Of a stretch of DNA of 64,000 nucleotides, positions 26,160-37,599 are shown piece by piece. Below the pieces are notes generated by a model. The model was not told the DNA's origin. It worked only from the letters and a program-made list of their open reading frames with translations, and made no database searches. Within the stretch, counting starts at the first letter, position 1. Every line of letters starts with the position of its first letter. Origin of the DNA: Nannobrachium achirus (taxonomy: Eukaryota; Chordata; Actinopteri; Myctophiformes; Myctophidae); assembly GCA_963921795.1 (NCBI GenBank), contig OY997639.1, positions 63,729,394-63,793,393 on the forward strand, read 5' to 3'. The translations under genes were made by a program, and so were the position numbers.

Positions 26160-26350
26160 TTATGTAATTTCGACCTTGACCTTGATTGTGACCTTGGCCT
26201 TTGACCTTTTTTGACCAAAAAGTGAATAATCCCTTGGGGACAGCCTGCTATAGCCTACCATTCATTCACGACACGTCTGATGAATACGTTTTCCCCTTTG
26301 TTCTCATTTTTAACATTGTCATTCACTGTGACCTTGACCTTTGACCTTTT
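26160..26350. other. Repeats of TGACCTTGACCTTTGACCT half-sites
   Basis: Two clusters of TGACCT half-sites: about 26166-26210, and 26328-26347, which contains TGACCTTTGACCT, a DR1-type nuclear receptor pattern. This phrase also occurs in known dispersed repeats of aquatic animals, so it may be a repeat sequence rather than a regulator. Confidence 0.4.
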
Positions 26351-26458
26351 CACCCCTGAAGTGAATTAACTGTTCAAGGGAGGCATGCTGGTCATTCCCA
26401 CCAAGTCTCATGAAAACTCCCACGTTCATGGTTGAGTTATTTTGGTGAAAGAGAGATT

Positions 26459-26483
26459 GACACACACACACACACGCACACGC

Positions 26484-26543
<60 letters not shown>
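26459..26543. repeat. (CA)n microsatellite
   Basis: About 85 bp of CA with a few CG variants near its left end. Confidence 0.92.
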
Positions 26544-26546
<3 letters not shown>

Positions 26547-26734
26547 CAATTACAACACCCTGCCATGCATGCAGGCTAATAAAGTGTATTATTATTATTA
26601 TTAGCGGTGTAAACACTTTTTAAATAGTTTAACTTCCATTCTGTAATATAAAAAGGTGTCAGGTTTGAACCCCACTACAGCCATGTGTCATGTCAAAATG
26701 CTCTTGAGCAGAAGTAGGTCGATGGCCTATATTA

Positions 26735-27082
<348 letters not shown>

Positions 27083-27701
27083 TCAAAAGGTCACAACCAG
27101 GGACTGGACGATACGATAAATCACGTCACGATTATTGTGCCCAAAATAATCCAGATTTGAGATATTATCGCGATAATCAAACATATGCCTAATACTCTTA
27201 AAATCAGGGTTCCCACAGATTTCTACCAATGAATTTCCAAAACTTTTCCAGAATATTTAACCCAATTTCCAGGACTATATAACAACAATTCAGCGCAATA
27301 GCGAATCTCTTACTCCTATGTGCAATGCCCAAAGACAGGCAGTGTAGCAAAAATAAAGCTGCGAACGGACCGTGGCGTGCATGCGGATCGTGCACGATGG
27401 ACACGCACATGCCCACGTCAAAAGGTAAGAAAATCGTGGCAGGCCAGGCAGGGAACCCTCAATGTCGATTTATGGTGGCAGTAAATGAGTTAACAAAATC
27501 AATAACCAATAAAACAATGCATAGCCATTTTTTCCAGAACCTTCCAGGACCCTTGATCAATTCCCAAACTTTTCCAGTACTGGAAAAATATTTTTCTAAT
27601 TTCATAAATATTTCCAGGAATTTCATGACCATGGAAACCCTGTAAAATGCCACTTTTATCAACCACTTGAACCCCTGCATCCATATTCTGGGGCTAGAAC
27701 A

Positions 27702-27769
27702 TTTGCCAAAAAAATAGCACATCTACAAGCTCACAACACAAGCTCGTAGATCGGCTATTTTTTGGCAAA
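27702..27769. repeat. Palindrome copy 5 with GCCAAAAAA extension
   Basis: Left TTTGCCAAAAAAATAGC pairs with right GCTATTTTTTGGCAAA. The loop is very short (ACACAAGC), so almost all of it is stem. It lies in the dyrk1b intron 27065-28133. Confidence 0.88.
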
Positions 27770-28079
27770 GATATTTGGTAGTGAAAAAAAAATATGTTTA
27801 CAGGTGCGTTTTAAAGTGGATCAAAGGTGAATTGAGCCCAGTGTATGACAGAGGACAATTTCACGATATTAAAATCTCTGTGATATGCCTCACAATGCCT
27901 CCCATGGCTAAGCATGGTAGGCATTGTAGATCGTCTATTTCCGCTATTCGTTGCACGACGAAGTACATAGGACGGAAGTGGATAATGATGCCGTCTGTCC
28001 CACACAGTTCACACTTCACTTCCGTTTCATTATTACTTCATCTCCATTATCCTCTTTCTTCCCTCCTTCACCTCTACTA

Positions 28080-28337
<258 letters not shown>

Positions 28338-29360
28338 TCATTATATTAGTAGGGCTGTCACCATTATGACATTTTACATGACCATTAATTGTGACTCAGA
28401 TAATTGCGATTAACGATTTCATTGTGTTTTTGTCGTTGACAATTACATTTCTGTATGGCTTGCAAATGGCATATATGACACATAACCTAAATATAAAAAG
28501 AAATGGCTGACATATTTGACAACTTTATACTTAAAAAAAGAACATGATAGTGGAAATAGCCGATCTAGAAGTTAACAACATGTCGTATCGTGGCACAACG
28601 TCTGTATATCAGGTCTGAGGGCTACAAGCTAACAATAGCTAACAGATACAAGTAGATCTATAATTTAACATGTTGCGATGAAACACGTTCTTATGCTTAA
28701 TTTATGCTCATTTGTAATGACGAAGTAAAAATCATGCTTTAGCTTGTAGATTTGTTCTGTTTGGGCAAGCATATAAATTATGAATAAATTAGTCAATACT
28801 TAATTTCAGTAGCAAACGTATGGCCCTGTCATTGCTGTGTAGAGAATGATGGTTTCTGTGAACAGCCTTCAATAGAGTAGATCATATGCATATGGCTATG
28901 ATGTTTTAGCTCAAATTTTATTAAAAAGTTCCATGGGCTACAAATGGCCCCCACAAAACAGTGAAAAGTGATGATTCATCACTAAACCATCGTTCTGTGG
29001 GTCCGATTTTAGCCCAAGGAATGTTTTTCGTGCAAAAAAAATGCTTGCAATGGATTCAGCATTATGAAAGACCCCTAGTTTTACCCCTCACATACTACTG
29101 CAGATGTATTTATTTTATTTTTTTCCTGTATAGTAAATTAATGGGAAACAAACACAAATCAGTTTTTTTATGAGGTTTCCCCCGGGAGTTGAATTTCATT
29201 ATTATTACACACCTTTAGAAACACATTGGTGAAGAAATTTCTTGGTAATGATTTATTTCGCAGATTGGTCAAATATTTTATAAAATCCCCTTACTAATAA
29301 TAAGATGCAAGTCTTGATGAGGTGCATGTTTTCACCGCATTGATAAGTTGTGTGCGTGCT

Positions 29361-29582
<222 letters not shown>

Positions 29583-29612
<30 letters not shown>
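29583..29612. repeat. (CA)n microsatellite before dyrk1b acceptor
   Basis: On the sense strand it is (TG)n ending TGTAG, in place of a normal polypyrimidine tract. Confidence 0.9.
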
Positions 29613-29614
<2 letters not shown>

Positions 29615-29634
29615 AAAGACAAAAGCATTTAGGC

Positions 29635-30078
29635 CAGGGGTCTTCAACGTTTTCAGGCCAAGGACCCCTTAGTTGAGAGGGAGATGAAGCAGGGACCCCC
29701 ACAACCTGTTCATAGATTCCATATAGTTTCATCGTTTGACGGCACAATTTGTGTTTTCAGGTATTTAACCACTTGAACTGTCAATACTTAATAAACTTGA
29801 CCACTCTGTACTGGGACTGACTGCTCTTCTACCCCTCTACACCAAACCTCGTTGCTGAAAATAGCTGATCTACAAGCTCACAACGCCTCGCGCTGCGAGG
29901 CATTGTGAGCTTGTAGGTCGGCTATTTTTTGGCTAAAGTTCTCAGAATATGGACACTAGGGTTCAAGTGGTTAATATGAAAAAAGAGAATAAGGTTTCTA
30001 TCATCAAGATTTGGAGGACCCCCTGTAGTAACTCTGAGGACCCCCTAGGGGTCCCGGACCCCCTGTTGAAGACCCCTG
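29635..30078. mobile_element. hAT-like MITE, CAGGGGTCTTCAA family, copy 1
   Basis: 444 bp with ends CAGGGGTCTTCAACG and TTGAAGACCCCTG. The target duplication is not clear here. It contains palindrome copy 29858-29928. Internal phrases ACCACTTGAACTGTCAATAC and GGTTCAAGTGGTTAATAT are shared with the copies at 32.7, 37.4 and 47.7 kb. Confidence 0.8.
29858..29928. repeat. Palindrome copy 8
   Basis: AAAATAGCTGATCTACAAGC and its complement flank CCTCGCGCTGCGAGG, itself a small perfect hairpin. Confidence 0.88.
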
Positions 30079-30146
30079 AACTAAAGGTAACCTATGTCTC
30101 ATGTGGAAGGAGGACACATTCGATTACCATGGCACATCGTGCCACC

Positions 30147-30790
30147 ATAAGGGGAACACACACTGGCTGCGGACGGCGCATGTCAAAACAGCCGCAACCC
30201 GTTATTTTTCAATGAACCTCCCCACACCTCATAAAGCGCCCTCTTCCGGAAAGCATTCACATTTCTGGATTACGGAAGTTGGTGGTTTACTAGGCTAACC
30301 CAGTGTTTCTCAATTGGGATACGCCGGGGTACTGCAGGGGGTATGTGAGAAAAAACTAGAAAATGAGAATATGTATTTTAGTGTCAATATGTATTTTTGT
30401 TGTCAATGATAAAACAGACAGACTTTGTGTGAACTTGCTCAGATGTAAATTGTTAAACCAAATTACAACTGTTTGAATTGAATAGAAATAGAAAGCAATG
30501 TTTATTTGTCATTATGCTGTTTTATTTTGTCAATTTTCTAAGCAACATGCTGCATTCAGGGGAAGGGGGTACTCTGTGTCAGAAATCGCTTCAGAAATCA
30601 GTATCAGGGGGTACTGCAGCCAAAATAGTTTGAGAAACACTGGGCTAACCCACACCGGCGGCACCAGCCGCACTCGGGCACGCGTTCCGTTCACGCCTCG
30701 CCCGCCGCTCCGATGCGTCTATCTTCCAGGCGTGCCGCACGGTGAAAGATTTGCGCAGCCTGTCCGCAGCCGGTGTGTGTTCCCCTTTAT
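30147..30790. mobile_element. Inverted-repeat element split by a nested MITE
   Basis: ATAAGGGGAACACACACTGG at the left and its complement (CCGGTGTGTGTTCCCCTTTAT) at the right form roughly 28-bp inverted ends. Removing the nested element and one target duplication (30301-30650) leaves about 294 bp. No coding region. Confidence 0.7.
30301..30642. mobile_element. Nested hAT-like MITE with perfect 8-bp TSD
   Basis: Ends CAGTGTTTCTCAATTGGG and AGTTTGAGAAACACTG. GGCTAACC flanks it at 30293-30300 and 30643-30650. It is 342 bp and inserted inside the element above. Confidence 0.88.
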
Positions 30791-30974
30791 TCGTTACCTC
30801 TCCAAAAGGTAACAGGTATTGGTAAGAAGCAGAAGATGCGGCTGTTCAAATGAAATGAACAGTTAAAATGGCCAAAACGTTAAAATAATGACACACTATC
30901 ACAACTATCATTTTCCTAAAAATGCTTCCTACGTAGGAAGGATAGTTGCAAATAAAACGGTGCTACCCATGGCA

Positions 30975-31095
30975 TTGGTCGGAAGGTTCATTGTCCGAAT
31001 TTGTTAAGAATACTATGCCTAACTCTAACCCTAACCCTAACCTTAACCTCAGTAACCCTAACTTAATTCGGACTAATGAACCTTCAGACTTATGG
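30975..31095. mobile_element. Hairpin MITE with telomere-like core
   Basis: Arms GGTCGGAAGGTTCATTGTCC and its approximate complement GGACTAATGAACCTTC surround (CTAACC)n-like sequence at about 31020-31060. A relative lies at 50200-50310. Confidence 0.6.
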
Positions 31096-31099
31096 GCAG

Positions 31100-32040
31100 T
31101 CCCCAATAAAACGGCACCCTAGAGTCACCAACACATTCATATCTAGGGTTTTTCAGCCTGATTTTGAGGTCCTTTTTAGTCTAGTCTAGTGGCCAGCAGA
31201 AGGAGGGGCTGTTAAGGAGAAGGGATCACGTGGGTCATAGATCAGGACATTGACAGATGAACAGAATTCAGACCTAACCAGACCCTTCTGGTGGTGGGTT
31301 AATCACTTAAAGGCATAGTTCAGCCCCAAAATGCCCTTTTTTTCCTATCGATTACTCACCCCATGGAAATGACTGACGTCTGACATCAAAGATGTCTGAC
31401 ATCATAGACCACATGAGACACAATATGTCCATATATGGGCAATCCAAGATACAGTATGGGCTTAAAATTGATGACATCAGAGATATCCACATATCGGCAT
31501 AAAAGGGATCAAGGGCGTGATTGTCATCAATGATGTTCTTCTGAAATCATTGTGATGTCATAACACTTCAGCTATATCCTTCTGCTGAGCTCGGATGAGG
31601 TGTCACGCACAGAATCGGCAGGTTTAGTAAATGCGACCTACGGTCACAATAAATTCAGACCTAACTGGACCATTATTATTACCATTAAATTAATATAACT
31701 AAACAGATCAGTCTACTGAGTTAAAACGCTTGTACTTTCACCAAGTTCTTGACTTTGGTTTAAATCAAGTGTTTTAAAACATTCAGTGATCTTATTTGAC
31801 AGAGCAATTGGGTAGTGATTACTAGTGAATGGTTAGGGGAGGTGTTCCACACACTGCCCACAGCTAGAGGTCGCTGTAGGCAGCGCTTACCAATAATGAA
31901 CTCAAGGAGATGTTCACTGTAGGCTTGGGCTGACATTTGATAATATAAAATAGTATGACGTTATTTTGGGGGCATTTTGTGCCATGCATACATATCCATT
32001 TTTCACCTTTTAAATTTGTTGTGCTATTGAACACTCTTTA
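31100..32040. other. dyrk1b first large intron, unassigned part
   Basis: No exon or recognisable element was found. It contains a TCATAGACCACATGAGACAC region with several ACATCA and CATATATGG phrases near 31370-31500 that recall 61.9-62.2 kb. Confidence 0.4.
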
Positions 32041-32041
32041 G

Positions 32042-32044
<3 letters not shown>

Positions 32045-32099
<55 letters not shown>
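32045..32099. repeat. (GT)n microsatellite
   Basis: About 55 bp of GT within the dyrk1b intron between 29581 and 33252. Confidence 0.9.
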
Positions 32100-32100
<1 letters not shown>

Positions 32101-32269
32101 TGTGTGTTTTACAAATATTGAACCAATTAAAAGTATTAAAAAATCACTTCTGACTAAATCTCCCAAACTTTCGGTCTAGCAACTCTTAACTTTGGAGAAA
32201 CATTTCGTTTTTTCCATCAGTGATTATAATGTTGGCTTCGACAGGTGCTATATGAGCTGTATATGTGCA

Positions 32270-32370
32270 CTTATCGCCCACCCCTGTGGCGATATAGGGG
32301 TGGGCGATATGGTGATAAATATCGTTGAGATGATACAATGTATCCACGATATGCCTTTTCACAGATATCG
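32270..32370. mobile_element. Remnant of ATCG-rich MITE
   Basis: TCGCCCACCCCTGTGGCGATA is followed at once by TAGGGGTGGGCGATATGG, so two element ends meet head to head. It resembles the TAGGG(G/A)TGGG families at 20870 and 62492. Confidence 0.5.
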
Positions 32371-32737
32371 TATATATCATGATACAATGAGGGAGCCTTA
32401 TAAAATAATCCTGTTGAATTGTTAATACAGAGATTCATTGTAGAATTCATTTAAATCTGCATTTTTGTCTAAATCAGTAGTTCTCAAACTTTATAATGTC
32501 AAGGTCTCCCCATAACTCTGACAGTATACAAATGAAACCAAATATTTTGTTTAATTTGTATACTGTCAGGGTCCATATCTCCCACCCCAATGTGCACTTG
32601 AGCTGTATTTGGGTAAAGTGATGATAAAATAAGGACACAATCAAGTATCTGTATAAAATCATCATACCAACTTTGGCATGAAAAGTTAATACGTTTCTAC
32701 CTGACAGCAGATACGGGATATACTGTATACTATAGTG

Positions 32738-33148
32738 CAGGGGTCTTCAACATTGTCAGGCCAAGGATCCCAGTTGAGAGAGATGAAGCAGGGACCCCCA
32801 GATTCCATATAGTTTCATTGTTTGACAGCACAATCATCAGTGTATTTTGGATTCATGTAAATTTGTGTTATCAGATATGTAACCACTTGAACCGTCAATA
32901 CTTAATAAACTTGACCTTTCACTCTGTACTTAGTCTGCTCTTTTTTTCCCTCTACACCAAACCTCTTTACCAAAAATAGCCATCTACAAGCTCACAACGC
33001 CTCGCGCTGTGAGGCGTTGTGAACTTGTAGATCTGCTATTTTTTTGTCTAAAGTTATCAGAATATGGACGCTATGGTTCAAGTGGTTAATATAAAAAATT
33101 TGAAGGACCCCCTGTAGTAACTCTGAGGACCCCTGTTGAAGACCCCTG
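32738..33148. mobile_element. hAT-like MITE, CAGGGGTCTTCAA family, copy 2
   Basis: 411 bp, flanked by perfect 8-bp duplications CTATAGTG (32730-32737 and 33149-33156). Ends CAGGGGTCTTCAACATT and GTTGAAGACCCCTG. It contains palindrome copy 32972-33045. Confidence 0.9.
32972..33045. repeat. Palindrome copy 9
   Basis: AAAAATAGCCATCTACAAGC pairs with its right-hand complement; the centre CTCGCGCTGTGAGG forms a small hairpin. Confidence 0.88.
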
Positions 33149-33252
33149 CTATAGTGGTTAAAGCACATTAACCTGCAACCCTACTACTGCACTGGAACTA
33201 TACTGTATGTGTATGTACATGTACAGTGCGTGCGTGCGTGCGTGCAGGTTAC

Positions 33253-33407
33253 CTGCTGCTGCTCGGCCATGGAGTGGATGGAGCTGAAGGAGGGGTGTGT
33301 GTGTGAGTGTGTGTGCTGGCTGGTCATGGCTGGCTCAGCGGGGGAGAAGCCCTGGGCAGCAGAGGAAGAGGAGGAGGTGGAGGGGGGACATCCTGAGCTA
33401 CTTCCAC
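33253..33407 (-). CDS. dyrk1b first recognised exon, start ATG at 33327-33325
   Basis: 155 bp. Its frame joins the next exon as MAEQQQ|VLSDM. The open frame continues upstream of the likely start (MTSQHTHSHTHPSFSSIHS) as GSSSGCPPSTSSSSSAAQGF to the acceptor CTCTAG, phase 1. The MTSQ start is preferred because the upstream part is low-complexity and no coding exon in the right phase was found farther 5'. If an upstream exon contributes, the protein is longer. The donor is CAG|GTAACC followed by GCAC tetramers. The N-terminus is His/Ser-rich, unlike the core. Confidence 0.8.
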
Positions 33408-33409
33408 CT

Positions 33410-33412
<3 letters not shown>

Positions 33413-33446
<34 letters not shown>
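33413..33446. repeat. (GA)n microsatellite, polypyrimidine tract
   Basis: On the sense strand a (TC)n run precedes the CTCTAG acceptor of the first recognised dyrk1b exon. Confidence 0.88.
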
Positions 33447-33447
<1 letters not shown>

Positions 33448-33599
33448 AGAGAGAGAGTAGGATACAGAAAGAGATAGAGGAAGGAGAGAGGAGGAGAAGA
33501 GAAAATGTCAATTGTTGTCAGACAATACAGGAAATGAGTAATGGTTTGGTCGTGGTGTCAGCGAATTTTGTGTGTCGTCAATAAAGCCACCCTTTGATT

Positions 33600-33707
33600 T
33601 GATTTTAACTGGCAGGAAGAGAGAGGAAGGGAGAGAGAGAGAGAGCGGAGAGAGAGCGAGAGGGAAAGAAAGGGGATTGTTGTCCCACAACTCCGGAAGT
33701 GAGCAAT

Positions 33708-33740
<33 letters not shown>

Positions 33741-33755
33741 GGAGAGAGGGAGGGG
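33600..33755. repeat. GA-rich repeats
   Basis: Two GA-rich blocks (33620-33672 and 33705-33755) around TTGTTGTCCCACAACTCCGG. No gene. Confidence 0.8.
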
Positions 33756-35050
33756 GGTTGCAAATCATGTTGCAAGACTGACAAATTGCTGTCCTCTGGT
33801 TGTGATCATGTTCATCAGGTATAGACGAATCCACGGAGCGACAATCATAACCGCGGTGTCAAGCGTCTCCGCTTTGCACCGCGACACCGCAACTACTGTA
33901 CACGGCAGCGCTCTGAGGATTGGTCTCTATATGCTCTCACACTGCTGGTTAACAGGACAGCTACCAGCTGGTCTGCCGGTCCCTCATACCCACACTGATG
34001 CCAGTCAACCAGCTTCTACCGACTGTGACACATGGACCCAAACTATTAGGTCCACAACACCTCCAAACACAGCTCATAGAACCACGCACTCAAAACACTC
34101 ACTTTTCAAAGCTCTCTACTCAAGCGGTTCTCAAACCTTTTGATTTTCAAGGACCCCCATAACTCTGAGAGTTAAAGACCTGTAAGGGTCCGTTTGGAAC
34201 CCAGAGGGACCCCCACTTTGAGAACAAACGTGTTGCTCCACATACACCTACTTTCTAGTCTGAGGAGAATCATTACAACTGGATTAGCACTGACTGAGGT
34301 AAAGCGGTGGTCAAATTAGCACAAAGCTACGCAGTGATGTGTCGTGTTCCCCGTGCACATTAGTCGGAACACTCGCTAAGGACAAATAAAAACGATCGCT
34401 AACAGTTGCCAATTGATTTTGCTCTTTGCCACTGCAGTTCAACCTTGTTGGACTTTGCCTGAACATTTGTCTTTTTGCCACGGTGTGTGAAGAAATGTCA
34501 CATGTGAAAGTAAACGGAAATCTACCTGTATTCTATTCCAGCAGACAACGCAATGAAATAAAGGGGTAGAGAGAATACGAAATAACCCGATTTTCTGTCC
34601 ATTCCTTAAGTATAAATATAACACATAACGTCTCCTCCCCAGCCGACCCACTTAAAGATAGTTTAAGTGATATGTTACGGTTAAACCAAAAGGTTTCTAG
34701 TACAAGTTAAGGCTCTACTGTATATTCGGATTGTAATCACTGCTGTGTATAGCGGTTGTTCAATAACAGGGGTTTCCCCCATCTCTCCAGCTCTTTAATG
34801 AACAGAAAGTACATTTTCAGGTGGGTTGCCAATTTCAGCCAATCAAGAGAGAGTACCCATTTATCAGCTTCAGCTTTATTGTGTTCCAGTTCAAATGTGT
34901 CTGCTGAGTGCTCACTTCTTTGTGTCATCATCACTCATCACTTCCTGTGTCCTGTATGGGTTCTCTCTCCTGATTGGATAACATGTGTATTACTAAAGAG
35001 CTGGGGAGATAGGGGAGACCCCTGCTACTGAACATTGCAGAATGCAGAGC
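33756..35050. other. Upstream dyrk1b region, no exon recognised
   Basis: Contains a hAT-like MITE remnant at 34119-34226 (GGTTCTCAAACCTTTTGATT and CCCACTTTGAGAAC). The rest shows open frames up to 145 codons without domains. It borders the assembly gap. Confidence 0.4.
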
Positions 35051-35250
35051 NNNNNNNNNNNNNNNNNNNNNNNNNNNNNNNNNNNNNNNNNNNNNNNNNN
35101 NNNNNNNNNNNNNNNNNNNNNNNNNNNNNNNNNNNNNNNNNNNNNNNNNNNNNNNNNNNNNNNNNNNNNNNNNNNNNNNNNNNNNNNNNNNNNNNNNNNN
35201 NNNNNNNNNNNNNNNNNNNNNNNNNNNNNNNNNNNNNNNNNNNNNNNNNN
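35051..35250. other. Assembly gap (200 N)
   Basis: A block of 200 undetermined bases. A round size suggests a gap of unknown or nominal length. Nothing can be said about its content. Confidence 1.
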
Positions 35251-35644
35251 GTAAAAAATAAAGGAGTGCAAAAGGCAAAAGAGCAACAGGAAAAGAAAAG
35301 AGCATCCTCAGATGTATATGTGCAAACAGTTTGACATATTCTATACGCCAACAGCATATTTTTTTCCAGTAGTTGCTACTGTACTGTAGGCTACTGTACT
35401 TAACTTTTGTAAACATCTTCACAGTGTGTTCTATGTGCAACAGATTAATATTCAACTTCACAGTATGCAGCATTCAGAAAACATTTGTAGAAGAAACAAC
35501 AAATTGTAAAAAAAAAGGGAACTGACAACAGTTCTGCTCCCACAAAGGGGACAATAATTACAAAAATGAGCAGTTCTGTGCAGTGTATCGCTGGCTGATA
35601 TCGCTCCCCATTTCCTCTCCGTCCAAACTGGACAACATAACCAT

Positions 35645-35935
35645 TTAAGTCATGGTACTGTTTAAGAGAGCCATGAATGGGCGGTGCTCTCCCAGTGCGT
35701 CTCGGTGCATGCGGTGGTGTTGATGAAGCCATCGCGGGTCACTCTTTTTCCTCTCCTGGAGCACGTTGCAGAGAGCGGAGAGTTGAGCATCTCTTTCCGG
35801 AGGAGGCGAGACGATCCACACCGCGCGCCAGTCAACTTCAGCATCCTCCTCGTCTGACATCAGCTCCCAGCATGCATGCGACCACACAGCTCTTTCTTCA
35901 TCTGTCTCCAGATATGCAATCCTGGTGGTCAGCAA
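35645..35935 (-). CDS. Exon 3 of C14orf93-like protein (C-terminal)
   Basis: 291 bp including the stop TAA. After the acceptor TTTTACAG it reads LLTTRIAYLETDEERAVW, then ELMSDEED, WIVSPPPERDAQLSALCN and a His-rich QHHRMHRD tail. The order of basic segment, LMSDEED, VWIV-PP and LxxLC is typical of a family of fish proteins annotated as C14orf93-like or uncharacterised, which occur in many copies in fish genomes. Function is unknown. This identification is from memory of the family pattern only. Confidence 0.6.
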   Translation of the reverse strand: MLTTRIAYLETDEERAVWSHACWELMSDEEDAEVDWRAVWIVSPPPERDAQLSALCNVLQERKKSDPRWLHQHHRMHRDALGEHRPFMALLNSTMT

Positions 35936-36043
35936 CTGTAAAACATAGAATAGCAATTAATTGTATGTATTTAATTACCATTATTACATTGATACATGTA
36001 AAACATAATAACAACAGCAAAAAACAAACAGTTCCAAACTTAC

Positions 36044-36152
36044 CCTGGTCTTTCTCTGTCGGTGATTCATTGACATAGTCAATTTCTTTTTGCGGAGAGC
36101 ATTTTCTGGCTGGTCCAGTCGATGGCTCCTTTTCAAAGACTCAAAATGGGTC
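36044..36152 (-). CDS. Exon 2 of C14orf93-like protein
   Basis: 109 bp. It begins with one base that completes Arg, then THFESLKRSHRLDQPENALR and KKKLTMSMNHRQRKTR, and ends AGG|GTAAGT. Highly basic. The acceptor CTGCAG and a consensus donor support it, and the frame joins exon 3 without a shift. Confidence 0.6.
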
Positions 36153-36337
36153 CTGCAGGCAGCTTAAAATACAAGGAAAATGCAATTAGGATTTATTTCG
36201 TTGTTTATCTACAAACACAATCTATTTAAAGTTCAAAGGTGTTATCACCCAATTCAAATATCCTATGTACCTAGCTAATGTGTCTTTTTTACTACAATAT
36301 GTGATACAGCAAAGAACAACATAGAACAAATTGTTAC

Positions 36338-36399
36338 CTTTCTTGTGGGGATAGTTTGTGTTTGTTGTTTTCCGAGTTGTGCAAACGTCTTACAGATTC
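36338..36399 (-). CDS. Exon 1 (or internal) of C14orf93-like protein
   Basis: 62 bp between TTAAAG and GTAACA. The frame that joins exon 2 reads ESVRRLHNSENNKHKLSPQE. It leaves two bases that complete Arg with exon 2. Splice sites are moderate, so this exon is less certain. An upstream segment at about 37078-37130 (LAEEDRGEVLPKLMDHFQLF, donor GTAAGT) may be another exon but does not join in phase. Confidence 0.42.
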
Positions 36400-36699
36400 C
36401 TTTAACAAAGAGAATGATTCACAAAGTTAGTTAGGCATAAAGGCCTCCTCGCATTTGGTGGACACATACAGGTCATATGGAGAACAGACAGACACTGTTA
36501 ATGAGAACAATGTTAGTTGACTGGCCCAGTAAAGTCACCCCACCCCCACCTAGCAGTGGCCATTTACATTTACAGTGACAAAGGGGACGGTCACTATCTG
36601 CTAACTGTCTAAAAGAGCTTAAGTGAGTTAAACAATTTGTTAAATTAGAATTATTACAGGAACACAAAGGTCTTACAAACAGTTCCTTTTAACTTACTC

Positions 36700-37075
36700 T
36701 CAATGGGCCTCATTCACCAATAAGTTCTTAACTTTCTTCTTAACTTGGTGCAGAGACACAATAAAAAATTGACCCACATGCAATGCAATGTTTAAGTGGT
36801 TAAAACCCATAAAAGTTGTTAAAAAGGCCAGTCCACGGTTTGAAAGAAATGGTCACTAGATAAATACAGACAATATGATGTTGAGAACAACAAGCAATAC
36901 AACCTAATTTAATCTAATCTAATCAACAATGTTTGTCCCCCTTAAACAAAACAAACCCCTTTTTAGTTAGCTGCTATGCTTTGAGAAATGGTTACATGTC
37001 TCTACTATTACCTGTCTCTAACATATAATAGACTACTTACATAGAATTATATTTGTTGCAACTTACCAAACAGTT
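36700..37075. other. Unassigned, possible transposon end
   Basis: TGGGCCTCATTCACCAATAA at about 36703 resembles the end of a DNA transposon seen in fishes, but no matching inverted end was found. No coding sequence recognised. Confidence 0.35.
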
Positions 37076-37358
37076 GAAAATGATCCATTAATTTAGGTAA
37101 CACTTCTCCTCTGTCTTCTTCAGCAAGCAGTTAGGCTACTACTGTCTGCCCGAGAGCCAGACTGCAAGGCAGATTGAATTCAAAAGGTTGAAGCAAGAAA
37201 CCTGATTGGTCACATTTTCACACTGATAAGGAACGTGATTGGTTAAGACAGAATAAAGGAACTGCCTGGTCTGAGCTACTGTACTTGGTGTTGGTCATGG
37301 TGTTGTCTGAACCCAGATCAGAAACAGCTTCTGTTTTATGTACAGTAGACTTTGAAAT

Positions 37359-37428
37359 AAATAGCCGATCTACAAGCTCACAATGCGTCATGATGCAACA
37401 CATTGTGAGCTTGTAGATCGGCTATTTT
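37359..37428. repeat. Palindrome copy 10
   Basis: AATAGCCGATCTACAAGCTC pairs with its complement; the centre is GCGTCATGATGC, a palindrome in itself. Confidence 0.9.
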
Positions 37429-37581
37429 CAGCAAAGAGGTGTGTTGTAGAGGAGAAAAAGAACAAACTAAGTACAGAGTATAAGGTCAAATTTATTAAGT
37501 ATTGACGGTTCAAGTGGTTAAATAACGCAACAGGGACGCTTCGAAGGCATTTATAGGCGCGAAGAACGTTGAAGACCCCTG
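37359..37581. mobile_element. hAT-like MITE, CAGGGGTCTTCAA family, inverted partial copy
   Basis: In reverse orientation relative to the other copies. It contains palindrome copy 37359-37428, then TATTGACGGTTCAAGTGG, and ends GTTGAAGACCCCTG at 37581. The other end is lost. Confidence 0.7.
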
Positions 37582-37599
37582 ACTTAGACCAAATGAGGT

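Noticed and set aside
31022..31060. Interstitial telomere
   Set aside because: Only a few CTAACC-like units inside an inverted-repeat element; not a telomeric array.
33508..33834. A 108-codon Leu/Ser-rich frame
   Set aside because: A translation of GA/CT repeats.
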